Part shown: one piece after another, positions 15,387 to 23,198 of the stretch
How the letters are laid out: each line of letters begins with the position of its first letter
Numbering within the stretch: position 1 is the stretch's first letter
Virus record (IMG/VR): IMGVR_UViG_3300031772_000194
Coordinates: 1-30,136 of that record
Length of the DNA stretch: 30,136 bases
Strand: one strand, 5' to 3'
From: a virus
Translations under genes and position numbers: made by a program
Notes under the pieces: model-generated
Database searches by the model: none
The model's input: only the letters and a program-made list of their open reading frames with translations
Told to the model about the DNA's origin: nothing

Positions 15387-17315
15387 TCAGAGTTTACGGT
15401 ACTTTTTGATCAAAAGCTGCTTCAGAATTGAAATTTGCAACGGCGTAAGCTTACTAACGTAGTCGTCGATGCCGTCTTGAGACTTGTTCAGATACTTGTC
15501 TCGACTCTGGATTGCTGTTGTGATATCATCCATCTCATCGAGCACGCGTTCCTGTACAGTAACAAGTTCTGCCCTGAACAGCTTGGCATCCTTTGGCTCT
15601 GCTTTAGTGAGCGCGACCTTCGCGTTGGAGGACAAATCAATCTTAGGTACACCGTTCTCAATGTAGATGTAGATCGGCTCAACGGCGACATTACCAATCG
15701 TTGCAGAAAAGCCAAGATAGACCTTGCCGAGCTCTTCTGACTTCTTCACACCGAAGTTCTTAAGCGTGACTTCCTTGCCAACGGCTTTCTTGATTACATT
15801 GAATGCCGTCGTCAGCGCGCCTTGAGTCTTCTTATCGATGTTACGCTGAAGACTATTATACTTCTTATCAGAACTGAGCGAGTTTTTGGACAGGTGTTTG
15901 ATATACTCGTCCCATTCACTGCCCGTTTTCTCGCCCTCTTCCTTGAACAGACCTTCACTCAGAACTCGCGAACGATATTCACGAAGAGACTCCTTGATCA
16001 CTTGTGCAAGGACTCCACGATGAAGCAAATCAAGTGATTCCTTCTTTGCAGGAGTCGGCTGGTCCTTCTTTTTCTTGTCATCTTTCTTTGGATCTTTCAT
16101 GAGACGCTCAACTTCTTTACGCAGACGAGCCAGCTTGCCTGGATCTTTCGGTGGATAACGAGCAAGTTCTGCGCGTTTTGCACCCATCTTTGTCGGGAAA
16201 TTGCCGGTCACTTTTGCGGGGCCTTTCTTTCCTTTGTTCGGAGCATAAAGAATGTAGCCGCCGCCGCCTGGCTTCTTACGGACAACTTCCTTCACTTTCT
16301 TCTGCGCGACATGACGAGCGATGAACTCACGAACCTCATCACTCACGGATGTATACTCTTGCTTGTCGAGTTTATCCTTCAGATCCTGCATTGCGTCCTC
16401 ATTCAATGACACAAGATATGAGAGCATTGCTCCTTCATGTAGATCTGGATTCTCTTTGAGCACATTCTCAATACGCTGTTTGCGAACACGAACACCAATC
16501 GGAAGCTGGTATCCCAGGACACCTCCGCCGCCCGTCGATTCTTTCTTTGAAGAAAGACCGGCTTTGGCGATCGCAACATCAAGTTCTTTGTAGACCGCAT
16601 CAGCTTCTGGGAATCTCTTCTGTCTATCAAGCATCTGAGCCTTTGCTGAAAGTGCCTGAATTTCATCTGGAACAGGTGAGCTTCCTGCCTTGTTTCCTGC
16701 TTTCATGGACGATGGAACAGCCGCAGAGACGGTTGCCTTTGGTTTCGCTGCCTGAGCAGCCTGCTTCATTGCTGTTGGCGGCGGCGCGGGTGGTTTCGAT
16801 GTTGACTGTTGTGCGGCGATAGACGTTGGTGATCCTGGTTTGTTGAATTTCTTGACGTCGATGTGAGGATTACCCGTTCTCATCTGATCTGGTTGTTTAT
16901 CGAACTTGTGAACAACTGCTGGCTTTGTTGCTGGTTGTTTATCGAACTTGTGAACAACTGCTGGCTTTGTTGCTGGTGGTCGAATGTGTGTCTTAGCGAT
17001 CATCGTTTGGTTTGGTCTATCTACAGGAGTCTTGTCTGGCGTATGTGGACCAGTGTTGTCAGTGTCTTCCGGAGCCGTTAAACTAATATGACCTGCAGGT
17101 GTTGATTTTCCCTTTAATTTGGGCGGCTTTGTCAATGGGGGTGTTGGAGCCTCATTCCTATATGTCTTTAGATCATAATGATCTGCTGGCTTTGGCTGAA
17201 GTTTCGGTGGCTGTTGTTGTGATTGAGCAATAGCTGCCTTGGAACCTGCAGCCGCGGCATCCCGTTTCATCATCTTCTTGAGCTCAGGACTCAATTTCTT
17301 CATTGGATCGCTCAT
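15387..17315 (-). CDS. Large probable head/prohead protein with Pro-Lys-rich N-terminus
   Basis: This 642-residue protein has residues 1-220 as low-complexity Pro/Lys/Ala/Gln sequence, including a perfect 14-residue duplication (PATKPAVVHKFDKQ twice). Residues about 285-400 contain EVVRKKPGGGGYILYAPNKG and TKMGAKRAELARYPPKDPGK, a module I associate with conserved unknown proteins of T4-like phages. A folded C-terminal half follows (LGKVYLGFSATIGNVAVEPI, SKLTPLQISILKQLL). Candidate protease sites include V-L-S-E before G and I-K-E before S, near the junction of the two halves. Its start overlaps the 282-residue gene (ATGA). No enzymatic motif is visible. Confidence 0.75.
   Translation of the reverse strand: MSDPMKKLSPELKKMMKRDAAAAGSKAAIAQSQQQPPKLQPKPADHYDLKTYRNEAPTPPLTKPPKLKGKSTPAGHISLTAPEDTDNTGPHTPDKTPVDRPNQTMIAKTHIRPPATKPAVVHKFDKQPATKPAVVHKFDKQPDQMRTGNPHIDVKKFNKPGSPTSIAAQQSTSKPPAPPPTAMKQAAQAAKPKATVSAAVPSSMKAGNKAGSSPVPDEIQALSAKAQMLDRQKRFPEADAVYKELDVAIAKAGLSSKKESTGGGGVLGYQLPIGVRVRKQRIENVLKENPDLHEGAMLSYLVSLNEDAMQDLKDKLDKQEYTSVSDEVREFIARHVAQKKVKEVVRKKPGGGGYILYAPNKGKKGPAKVTGNFPTKMGAKRAELARYPPKDPGKLARLRKEVERLMKDPKKDDKKKKDQPTPAKKESLDLLHRGVLAQVIKESLREYRSRVLSEGLFKEEGEKTGSEWDEYIKHLSKNSLSSDKKYNSLQRNIDKKTQGALTTAFNVIKKAVGKEVTLKNFGVKKSEELGKVYLGFSATIGNVAVEPIYIYIENGVPKIDLSSNAKVALTKAEPKDAKLFRAELVTVQERVLDEMDDITTAIQSRDKYLNKSQDGIDDYVSKLTPLQISILKQLLIKKYRKL
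16891..16974 (-). repeat. Two perfect 42-bp tandem repeats inside the 642-residue gene
   Basis: Two identical 42-bp copies (16891-16932 and 16933-16974) each encode 14 residues ending in VVHKFDKQ. They preserve frame and lie in the low-complexity N-terminal region. Perfect identity suggests a recent duplication. Confidence 0.9.
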
Positions 17316-18160
17316 TTGCTGTCGATCTCCTCGACGAGTTTCTGGAATAGAAGAATGTCTTCGACCGACGATTCAGTGCAAAGATCTTTCAGATTGCGTA
17401 ATTCGGACATCGATTCACGAAGTCGAGTTTGCATCACTGGATCTGAACGAAACTCTTCCATGTGTTCTGCTGCAAGAAGTTTTTCTTCGATCCTGATGCG
17501 TTCTTTTTCCATGATTCCTGTGAATGTATCAAACTTCTCCGTCATTGTCGATACCACGTACTTGCTAAGAAGTGAACGCTGGCTCTCATTGAGAACAGTT
17601 CCATACTTGTCATTGAACTTCTTAAGAACAAGCTCAGCAACAAGTGAGTCAACCTCCTCTTCCTTAATCAATGACTGTTGAGGCTCTGCGCTGGTCATGT
17701 ATCGAACCAGCGAATCCTCAAGCTGAGCGAATGTATACCCTTCGATCATCAACGCGGAGTTTCTATAGCTATCGACCAGTAATTGCGTAGTTGCAAGCAG
17801 ACGATAATCAGAGATTCTATGGTCGAAGACACCTTTGCCAAGCGTGTAATTGATCTCTTTGATGATGTTACTCTTTGTTATATCGATCTTTCGATGGTCA
17901 AGAGAAATAGCGATTCTCTTTGCCTCGCCAAGAACCTTCTGAGCTGACGTCTCCGTCACGCCTCGACTCTTTTTGACGAGCTCAAAAACTGTTCGTTCTC
18001 TAGAGAGCGCTTGTCCCCTAGAGAAGTACTTTCGTACGATGGTAATACATTTTTGGTAACGTTCCTTGTCACCTGTCACTAAGCATGATGACATCTCACG
18101 CACGAGGAACTCAAAGAGCAGTCCCGTGTTTCTCTTCTTATTATGGCGTAGAGAAGGCAT
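17312..18160 (-). CDS. Conserved T4-like-phage protein of unknown function (282 residues)
   Basis: The N-terminus MPSLRHNKKRNTGLLFEFLV is the mark of a protein family I associate with T4-like phages, next to the portal gene. The body is all-alpha (ERYQKCITIVRKYFSRG, YRLLATTQLLVDSYRN, long C-terminal helices). L-N-E before S occurs near residue 190. It follows the portal after an 86-bp gap and overlaps the next gene by four bases. Position fits a head-assembly or core role, but no function can be read. Ribosome-binding site is weak (aaggaaatATG). Confidence 0.8.
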   Translation of the reverse strand: MPSLRHNKKRNTGLLFEFLVREMSSCLVTGDKERYQKCITIVRKYFSRGQALSRERTVFELVKKSRGVTETSAQKVLGEAKRIAISLDHRKIDITKSNIIKEINYTLGKGVFDHRISDYRLLATTQLLVDSYRNSALMIEGYTFAQLEDSLVRYMTSAEPQQSLIKEEEVDSLVAELVLKKFNDKYGTVLNESQRSLLSKYVVSTMTEKFDTFTGIMEKERIRIEEKLLAAEHMEEFRSDPVMQTRLRESMSELRNLKDLCTESSVEDILLFQKLVEEIDSK

Positions 18161-18278
18161 ATTTCCTTGATGACCCCCAGTATGAGTTCCTGCGTGTAAC
18201 TATGAAAAGAAAGTCCTCTTGTGTACTTCTGGCGTAGAATCTTGGCTCAGATCTTTCGGAAAGTGTTCCGGTTGACAC
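18141..18278 (-). CDS. Possible 45-residue small protein in the portal downstream gap
   Basis: The gap between the portal stop and the next start is fully open in one frame, giving EPRFYARSTQEDFLFIVTRR, then NSYWGSSRKYAFSTP, a well-mixed protein-like sequence. A GTG at 18278 inside the portal 3' end could start it but lacks a ribosome-binding site; the stop lies 20 bases inside the 282-residue gene. It may be a real overlapping small gene, a remnant, or chance. Confidence 0.25.
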   Translation of the reverse strand: MSTGTLSERSEPRFYARSTQEDFLFIVTRRNSYWGSSRKYAFSTP

Positions 18279-20373
18279 GCTTGAAGACGCCTTTGATGGC
18301 TTCTTCGAACTGCTTATCAAGCTCTTTATTGCGCTCAATAGATTCATCGATGTAATTCGCCATAACATCCTTTTCTTCAGAGAAAGGTCGAGTGATCAAT
18401 CTGTGCATCGCTCTCTGATCCATTGGATCTGATGCGGTCTGTTTCTCCGTTCCGAAAGCGAGGTTGTACGAGTCTTCGCCAGTAGAAAAGAGATCCTTGC
18501 CCTTGTCAACGGCTATCTCGGATGATTGTCCCTCGCTGCCTGGGTTGCGTTTCTCATCCATTGGTGCGATCTCTAACTGATCTTCGGGCACCCATTCCGA
18601 CACCCGCATGTCGGAAGTGTATGGAACTCCACTGTATTGTTCGTCTGGAGGACCGTACTTCACTCGAAGTAATTTCAGGTTCCCGTGCATCTTTGGTGGA
18701 ACGTCTACGATGTGTCCGACTCTATCAGGATCCTGGACGAGCCTCACGATCGCTCCTGGTACAAGTTGGCCCTTGACATCCTCGTGAATGACCCCCTCGG
18801 GTGTCGTCGTTGGCTCTGGAGAGGCTTCCGGTGCAGTCTGAGCAGTTTCCCCTTCCCCGCCACCAGTCTCACCGCCGAGAGTACTCGGGAGCTCTTCCTC
18901 ACCTGGCAACGGCTCTTCTTCCCCTCCCACTGCATCTTCGGCAGCCTCATCTGTCGGTGCCTTCATTCCTTCAAGAATCAGGTCCTCGAGCTTGTCTGAC
19001 TTCTTCCCTTCCTTAATCTTCATGATCTCCTCATTAGAGAAATTAAAGATCTTGCGGTAAATACTATCTCGATCGAGGATCCCTTCGGTCGCAGAGCCTG
19101 CAATCTCGAACTTCATCCTCCAGAGCTCAAGCTTCTGTTGTTCTGCGATGGTGGAAGGATTGGCAAGACGAAGCTCAAAGTCGACGAGATCCTCTCCTTC
19201 ATAACCCAACATATAAAGATGAATCAAAGCGATCTTGTTGAGCTCTGCAATGACGATCTTCTGAATGCGCTCGATCGTCCTTGCGAATCGGACGTCCATC
19301 TGAGCGAGAGTCGCCTTCGATCCAAGCTCAGCCTCGTATCCAAGATGAGCCTTTGGAACCTTCAAGGCGGCGAACAACTTGTTCTGAATATACTGAACGT
19401 CCTCAATATCTCCAGTGAATTGTCCACCTGCGAGAGTCTCGATTTTGGAGCTCTTGTCCCCGCGCGTCGGGATAAAATAGTCCTCATCAACCGATAGTGG
19501 ATTGTATCTAAGATCGACACGTCCGGTGTTCGGGTCGATAACCTGATTTCTACGAAGACGAGTCTTGACCTGCTCCATGAACTGATCAACCTCGGCTGGA
19601 TTAATGTTTCCGACGTCGATGTAGAACACGCGGCGCTCTGGAGATCGTACGATACGATATACGAGCATCGCGTCCTCAATGAGAATCAGTTGTCTCCAAA
19701 TACGACGGGCTGGCTCAACGACAGAAGAACCGTATGGAAGGAAGTTATCATTTCCAAGCAGACGAAAATGGATCATCTGCCAATTCTCGAGAATCTGATT
19801 TCCTTGCGTTAACCAACGAAATCGAACGGCGAATGGATCATTCTTATCATATCCTTCCTCACGCTCGATCTCGTTGATCGGAATCGGAAGAAGATTTAGG
19901 ATACCGTTTTGTTCGGAGGCGTCAACGAATAGAACCATGTCGCCGTACTTTACCAGATTGCGTACCCAACTCCATGCATTAAACTCAATGTTTAAAATAT
20001 CGAAGAACAAAGTCTCAAGCACTTTCTTGATCTCAGCGTCTTTCGAAACAACATTAAGAATACGGCCCTCATCACCAAATGCGGTTACTTCATCAGCATA
20101 GATGTCCAGTGCGGAACTAATTTCAGGAGTGAACTCCATCTCAGTATAGTCTGAGTAGCGCGACAGTCGTTCATATTGTCCATAGCTTGCCAAACTGTGA
20201 ACATACAGGGACGACAATTCCTTCTTATATGCACGTGCAGTTCCACGCGGCTCTGTCATTGGCTCGCCAGCGGCGATCTTATGACGAACAACCGGACCAG
20301 ATCTAAAGAGACGCGTTAGTCTCTTCCAGACAGTTTCTTTCTCTTGACTAGGCTTGATTAGATCGTCGGCCAT
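18247..20373 (-). CDS. Portal protein, T4 gp20-like, with extended C-terminal domain
   Basis: The protein has 708 residues; T4 gp20 is about 524. Family segments are clear: DIYADEVTAFGDEGRIL, NAWSWVRNLVKYGDMVLFVD, the diagnostic RSPERRVFYIDVGN, DYFIPTRGDKSSKIETLAGG and DIEDVQYIQNKLFAALKVP. The dodecameric portal forms the DNA channel at the special vertex and docks terminase. From about residue 472 the protein departs from gp20: an acidic Gly/Pro/Thr linker (472-530), an SH3/KOW-like beta segment (about 532-602, LVPGAIVRLVQDPDRVGHIV) and a basic C-terminal helix (about 660-708). The start shares a base with the terminase stop (TAATG), so the two are probably translationally coupled. Confidence 0.93.
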   Translation of the reverse strand: MADDLIKPSQEKETVWKRLTRLFRSGPVVRHKIAAGEPMTEPRGTARAYKKELSSLYVHSLASYGQYERLSRYSDYTEMEFTPEISSALDIYADEVTAFGDEGRILNVVSKDAEIKKVLETLFFDILNIEFNAWSWVRNLVKYGDMVLFVDASEQNGILNLLPIPINEIEREEGYDKNDPFAVRFRWLTQGNQILENWQMIHFRLLGNDNFLPYGSSVVEPARRIWRQLILIEDAMLVYRIVRSPERRVFYIDVGNINPAEVDQFMEQVKTRLRRNQVIDPNTGRVDLRYNPLSVDEDYFIPTRGDKSSKIETLAGGQFTGDIEDVQYIQNKLFAALKVPKAHLGYEAELGSKATLAQMDVRFARTIERIQKIVIAELNKIALIHLYMLGYEGEDLVDFELRLANPSTIAEQQKLELWRMKFEIAGSATEGILDRDSIYRKIFNFSNEEIMKIKEGKKSDKLEDLILEGMKAPTDEAAEDAVGGEEEPLPGEEELPSTLGGETGGGEGETAQTAPEASPEPTTTPEGVIHEDVKGQLVPGAIVRLVQDPDRVGHIVDVPPKMHGNLKLLRVKYGPPDEQYSGVPYTSDMRVSEWVPEDQLEIAPMDEKRNPGSEGQSSEIAVDKGKDLFSTGEDSYNLAFGTEKQTASDPMDQRAMHRLITRPFSEEKDVMANYIDESIERNKELDKQFEEAIKGVFKRVNRNTFRKI

Positions 20374-22073
20374 TATTTTTTCCTCTTGTAGTCAATCAAC
20401 CAAGCTAGATCAATGGTCTGTCCACGTGGCATGCGGATCGTATAGTCGCTTCCACCCATGATCCCAAGCGGATGATTAACATGTGGTGTCATGTGGGCTT
20501 GAATGAAGCGCGGATCTTTCGATGCTCCAGGGATCTGAGTGTGTACATTCTTGCTGAATGATATGCCATTGATCATCTTTTTGTTCATCTCGTTTGTTGC
20601 CACAGAAGACGCGAAGAAAGTATCTCTCACCCACACTCCGATGGCGGCTGCCATAACTAAGTCGTCATTGTATCCTCGAGCTGCTTCGGCTCTATGGTTG
20701 TTCCAAATGAATGTTCTTAACTCATCACACAGACGATGAGAACTGATCACAAGATCTCTATTGCGAACATACTCCTCGAATTTTGCGACAAGGAGTGGAC
20801 GATTCTTGGAGTTCATCGTAAAACCTGGAATCAGATCGTCTCGAGTAGTTCCCCACTGAGCATTGATTGCAGAACCAGGTTTGATATCGTTCTTACGAGA
20901 ATAATAGAGATTTTCATACGCGAGGATCTTAATATGTTCGATACATGCTTGTCCGATTGAATTATTCTCGACGACCATTGTTGCGGTGTTGTATCTTCTA
21001 CCAAGACTTACAAGAAGCTTTGCAAACTGATCGGGAGGTATCTTGCCTTGATATTCAGCACATTGTGTCATCCTTTCGATGTCCCACACGTGACATGTGG
21101 AGAAGTCTTTTCCATCTCCTCTTGCGACGTCTGCCGACAAGAGATATCTGTGGCCGGTAGTTGGTGGAAACCAGACGTAGAGGTTCGAGTCGTCATGCTC
21201 CAAACTGATCGCATCATGAGCTGTCTCTCGAAGATGATCGATACTCTCCTGAGGGATAACGGTATCTCCTGAGGAGTTAAAATTACACTCAAGTTCCTGA
21301 GCTATGGAACGAGCTGTCATACTTGCAGAGCTTATTTCCTCACGGAACCAGCTTGATGTCTTAAATCCCGGACGATCAGGATCATCTGTTAAATCTGAAA
21401 TTCGCTCAGGGTGTCTCCACCACATGAACTTATGTGCTTTGAAATCATTCTTGCCCTGCTCTGCGTCAGAATAGATCTCATGAAACTTATTACCAACTCC
21501 ATTGGGTGTGGAGAGAACTGACACGCGACCACCTGTCGCGACCGTAGGACGAAGGCCCGTCCATAGTACATCAAACTTTGGAACGAATGCTGCTTCGTCG
21601 ATGACAAGAAACGACACGGCTTCAGAACGACCAGCATCTCCCGCAGATGCGATAGCCTTGATCCAGGAACCGTTGTCTAGCTCAATAGACAACTTGTTAT
21701 CAAATTTAACTGGAGAAAGTAACAGCCATTTTGGAAGGTACTTCAGAGCGGTCGCAACCTTCTTTACAATGTTCTTTGCCGTCTCAGCTTTGGAAGCGAT
21801 AACAAGAACACTCTTCTCACGATGGAACAACATCAACCAAACAGCAAACGCAGACGTACACTCAGATATGCCGATTTGGCGACCTTTGAGTGTTACGTTG
21901 AAGCGAAAATTCACATAATCGTGGATAAGCTCTGTCTGATAATCGAAGAGCTTAAACGGGATGATCCCTCTAACTGGATGGCGAATCTTGACATACTTGT
22001 CGATGAAGTAACAAGGGTCACGACCACACAGTAGGATCTCATCTCGAAGATTCGCTGGCTCAGTCGAGCTCAT
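20373..22073 (-). CDS. Terminase large subunit, T4 gp17-like (ATPase-nuclease)
   Basis: I place the start at ATG 22073 (566 residues), behind ttGGGAGGttct, rather than at the in-frame TTG at 22085, which overlaps that ribosome-binding site. The ATPase half has a variant Walker A (LKGRQIGISECT, Lys63) and Walker B SFLVIDEAAF (Asp159, Glu160). The RNase H-like nuclease half has LLSADVARGDGKD (Asp315), TMVVENNSIG (Glu369) and GYNDDLVMAAA (Asp470/471). It cuts concatemeric DNA and pumps it through the portal, whose gene follows directly. No small terminase gene is recognisable next to it. Confidence 0.93.
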   Translation of the reverse strand: MSSTEPANLRDEILLCGRDPCYFIDKYVKIRHPVRGIIPFKLFDYQTELIHDYVNFRFNVTLKGRQIGISECTSAFAVWLMLFHREKSVLVIASKAETAKNIVKKVATALKYLPKWLLLSPVKFDNKLSIELDNGSWIKAIASAGDAGRSEAVSFLVIDEAAFVPKFDVLWTGLRPTVATGGRVSVLSTPNGVGNKFHEIYSDAEQGKNDFKAHKFMWWRHPERISDLTDDPDRPGFKTSSWFREEISSASMTARSIAQELECNFNSSGDTVIPQESIDHLRETAHDAISLEHDDSNLYVWFPPTTGHRYLLSADVARGDGKDFSTCHVWDIERMTQCAEYQGKIPPDQFAKLLVSLGRRYNTATMVVENNSIGQACIEHIKILAYENLYYSRKNDIKPGSAINAQWGTTRDDLIPGFTMNSKNRPLLVAKFEEYVRNRDLVISSHRLCDELRTFIWNNHRAEAARGYNDDLVMAAAIGVWVRDTFFASSVATNEMNKKMINGISFSKNVHTQIPGASKDPRFIQAHMTPHVNHPLGIMGGSDYTIRMPRGQTIDLAWLIDYKRKK

Positions 22074-22201
22074 AGAACCTCCCAAGAATCACTCTGGGCC
22101 AGATTTTCGGAAGCCCACAATGATCGCAGATTTGAGAGCGAGTTCACAACAATTGCAGGAGTCTCAATAGGAATGATGCAAGTAAAGCATTCCTTTTGCA
22201 T
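22070..22201 (-). CDS. Possible 43-residue protein with CxxC, maybe a frameshifted zinc ribbon
   Basis: The ATG at 22201 shares a base with the preceding stop (TGATG), and the TGA overlaps the terminase start (ATGA), the usual layout of real genes here. The product starts MQKECFTCIIPIETPAIVVN. A second knuckle, ICDHCGLPKIWPRVILGRFY, is encoded downstream in the +1 frame, ending at 22060 inside the terminase gene. Joined by a net +1 shift around 22120-22140 the two would form a standard two-knuckle zinc ribbon. Either a sequencing or assembly indel, a broken gene, or programmed frameshifting could explain it. Confidence 0.45.
   Translation of the reverse strand: MQKECFTCIIPIETPAIVVNSLSNLRSLWASENLAQSDSWEVL
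22078..22083 (-). promoter_or_regulatory. Ribosome-binding site fixing the terminase start
   Basis: The minus-strand GGGAGG lies four bases before ATG 22073. The alternative in-frame TTG (22085-22083) overlaps this element and would lack a ribosome-binding site of its own. Confidence 0.75.
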
Positions 22202-22596
22202 CACGCCTCAATTTCATAAAACTTACAAAGAACGAAATAATATCTCTCGTTTAGTGAAGTCTTCTGTGCGTTTTCGAACTCCTTCGACTTGTCTTCTTTA
22301 AGCTTGAGTTCATGTTTCGTTGACTTCTTGAACTCCTTCTTGAGGTGCTTGACAAACTCATTTAGAGTCTTACCAGCATCTTCTCGGATTGACGACATCT
22401 TTCCAGGTCGAGATAAACCAATCTCGGACGTGTGGAAAGAAATACGTACTTGTCCAAGCTTAAAAGCAAGCTGGATCCCGACATTGGGACGCTCGCGTTG
22501 AAAGTCCTTGGTTATCTGAGCAAGCGCCGAGAAAGTCTTGGTCGCGTCCTCGGTTCCACTATATTCAGTAATTTCAAACCCTTCTGCTTTATCCAT
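22201..22596 (-). CDS. Conserved-looking small protein of unknown function
   Basis: This 131-residue protein has a beta-rich first half (GIQLAFKLGQVRISFHTSEI), then a basic helix (TLNEFVKHLKKEFKKSTKHE) and an aromatic C-terminus (SLNERYYFVLCKFYEIEA). There is no catalytic motif or membrane segment. Its ribosome-binding site AGGAG lies in a perfect palindrome GGAGATCTCC (22601-22610). Its stop overlaps the start of the small CxxC gene. Position before terminase is where a small terminase might lie, but the fold pattern does not look like the helical gp16 family, so I leave it unnamed. Confidence 0.7.
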   Translation of the reverse strand: MDKAEGFEITEYSGTEDATKTFSALAQITKDFQRERPNVGIQLAFKLGQVRISFHTSEIGLSRPGKMSSIREDAGKTLNEFVKHLKKEFKKSTKHELKLKEDKSKEFENAQKTSLNERYYFVLCKFYEIEA

Positions 22597-22645
22597 GATC
22601 GGAGATCTCCTAGTATATAACTAGAAACACTCTCCGAAAAGAACT

Positions 22646-22873
22646 TCAGGGATTCGAATCCTCTCGTCCCCAGATGTTCTTCTTGTGGCGCTCGAGCTCC
22701 TCTTGCGAGGGCCGCCATCCATTCTTCCAACGATCTTCTCTGCCCTCGACGAACTCTATCTTACAGAGAACACACACTCCGTAATCGTAATATGTGAAAT
22801 TTGATCGAGTACCTTTCATCACAAGCGAACAAAGCGGACAAAATGTTGGTACTCTCAGGCTCTCGTTTGGCAT
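22646..22873 (-). CDS. Small zinc-ribbon protein
   Basis: This 75-residue protein has two CxxC knuckles, C12-P-L-C15 and C34-V-L-C37, separated by 18 residues including a beta-like TRSNFTYYDYGVC, a minimal zinc ribbon. A charged helix follows (SQEELERHKKNIWGRED). The ribosome-binding site is AAGGAG immediately before the start. The RWKNGWRPSQEELERH segment looks like that of small phage zinc-finger proteins of unknown role. It might bind nucleic acid or stabilise a protein interface. Confidence 0.72.
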   Translation of the reverse strand: MPNESLRVPTFCPLCSLVMKGTRSNFTYYDYGVCVLCKIEFVEGREDRWKNGWRPSQEELERHKKNIWGREDSNP

Positions 22874-22889
22874 CTAACTCCTTGAAACG

Positions 22890-23198
22890 TTACGGTTTTA
22901 TGACCCAAAACGACATCCTTTCCGAGAATTTCTTACCATTAGCGTCGCTTCCATCGAACTGTATGAAAGAGACTCCATCAGAGACAGACTGATCTATATC
23001 AAACTCACAGAAAACTTTTCTGCCCCAGACATTGAAGTCATATCTCATTGACTTTCCATCAGAGTCTATAAGACGTAGACTAACCTCGTCTGCTGTCTTA
23101 AAGAAAGTTGGATTAAGCACAATCTTAAACTCATACTTCCCAAGCTCGTGATACGTTTCACGAAGATTATGAAAGATCAATTTCTTTTTGCTAACCAT
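22890..23198 (-). CDS. Small beta-sandwich-like protein of unknown function
   Basis: I choose ATG 23198 (102 residues), which shares a base with the previous stop (TGATG) and follows GAGGGA; a longer version would run back through the preceding gene. The sequence alternates beta strands (KYEFKIVLNPTFF, EVSLRLIDSDGK, RKVFCEFDIDQ, GVSFIQFDGSDANGKKF) and ends SFWVIKP, consistent with one Ig-like or C2-like beta domain. No signal peptide or catalytic residue is visible. The coupled position suggests it acts with the membrane-anchored protein before it, but its role is unknown. Confidence 0.68.
   Translation of the reverse strand: MVSKKKLIFHNLRETYHELGKYEFKIVLNPTFFKTADEVSLRLIDSDGKSMRYDFNVWGRKVFCEFDIDQSVSDGVSFIQFDGSDANGKKFSERMSFWVIKP

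Noticed and set aside
22201-22596. 131-residue gene considered as the small terminase because it precedes the large one
   Set aside because: It has a beta-rich first half and single basic helix, unlike the helical gp16 family, and no DNA-binding motif is visible.
22597-22645. TATACT with an upstream TTTTCG considered as a promoter, and the palindrome GGAGATCTCC as an operator
   Set aside because: The -35 match is poor, the start site would fall inside the ribosome-binding site, and the palindrome has no loop and is short enough to be chance.
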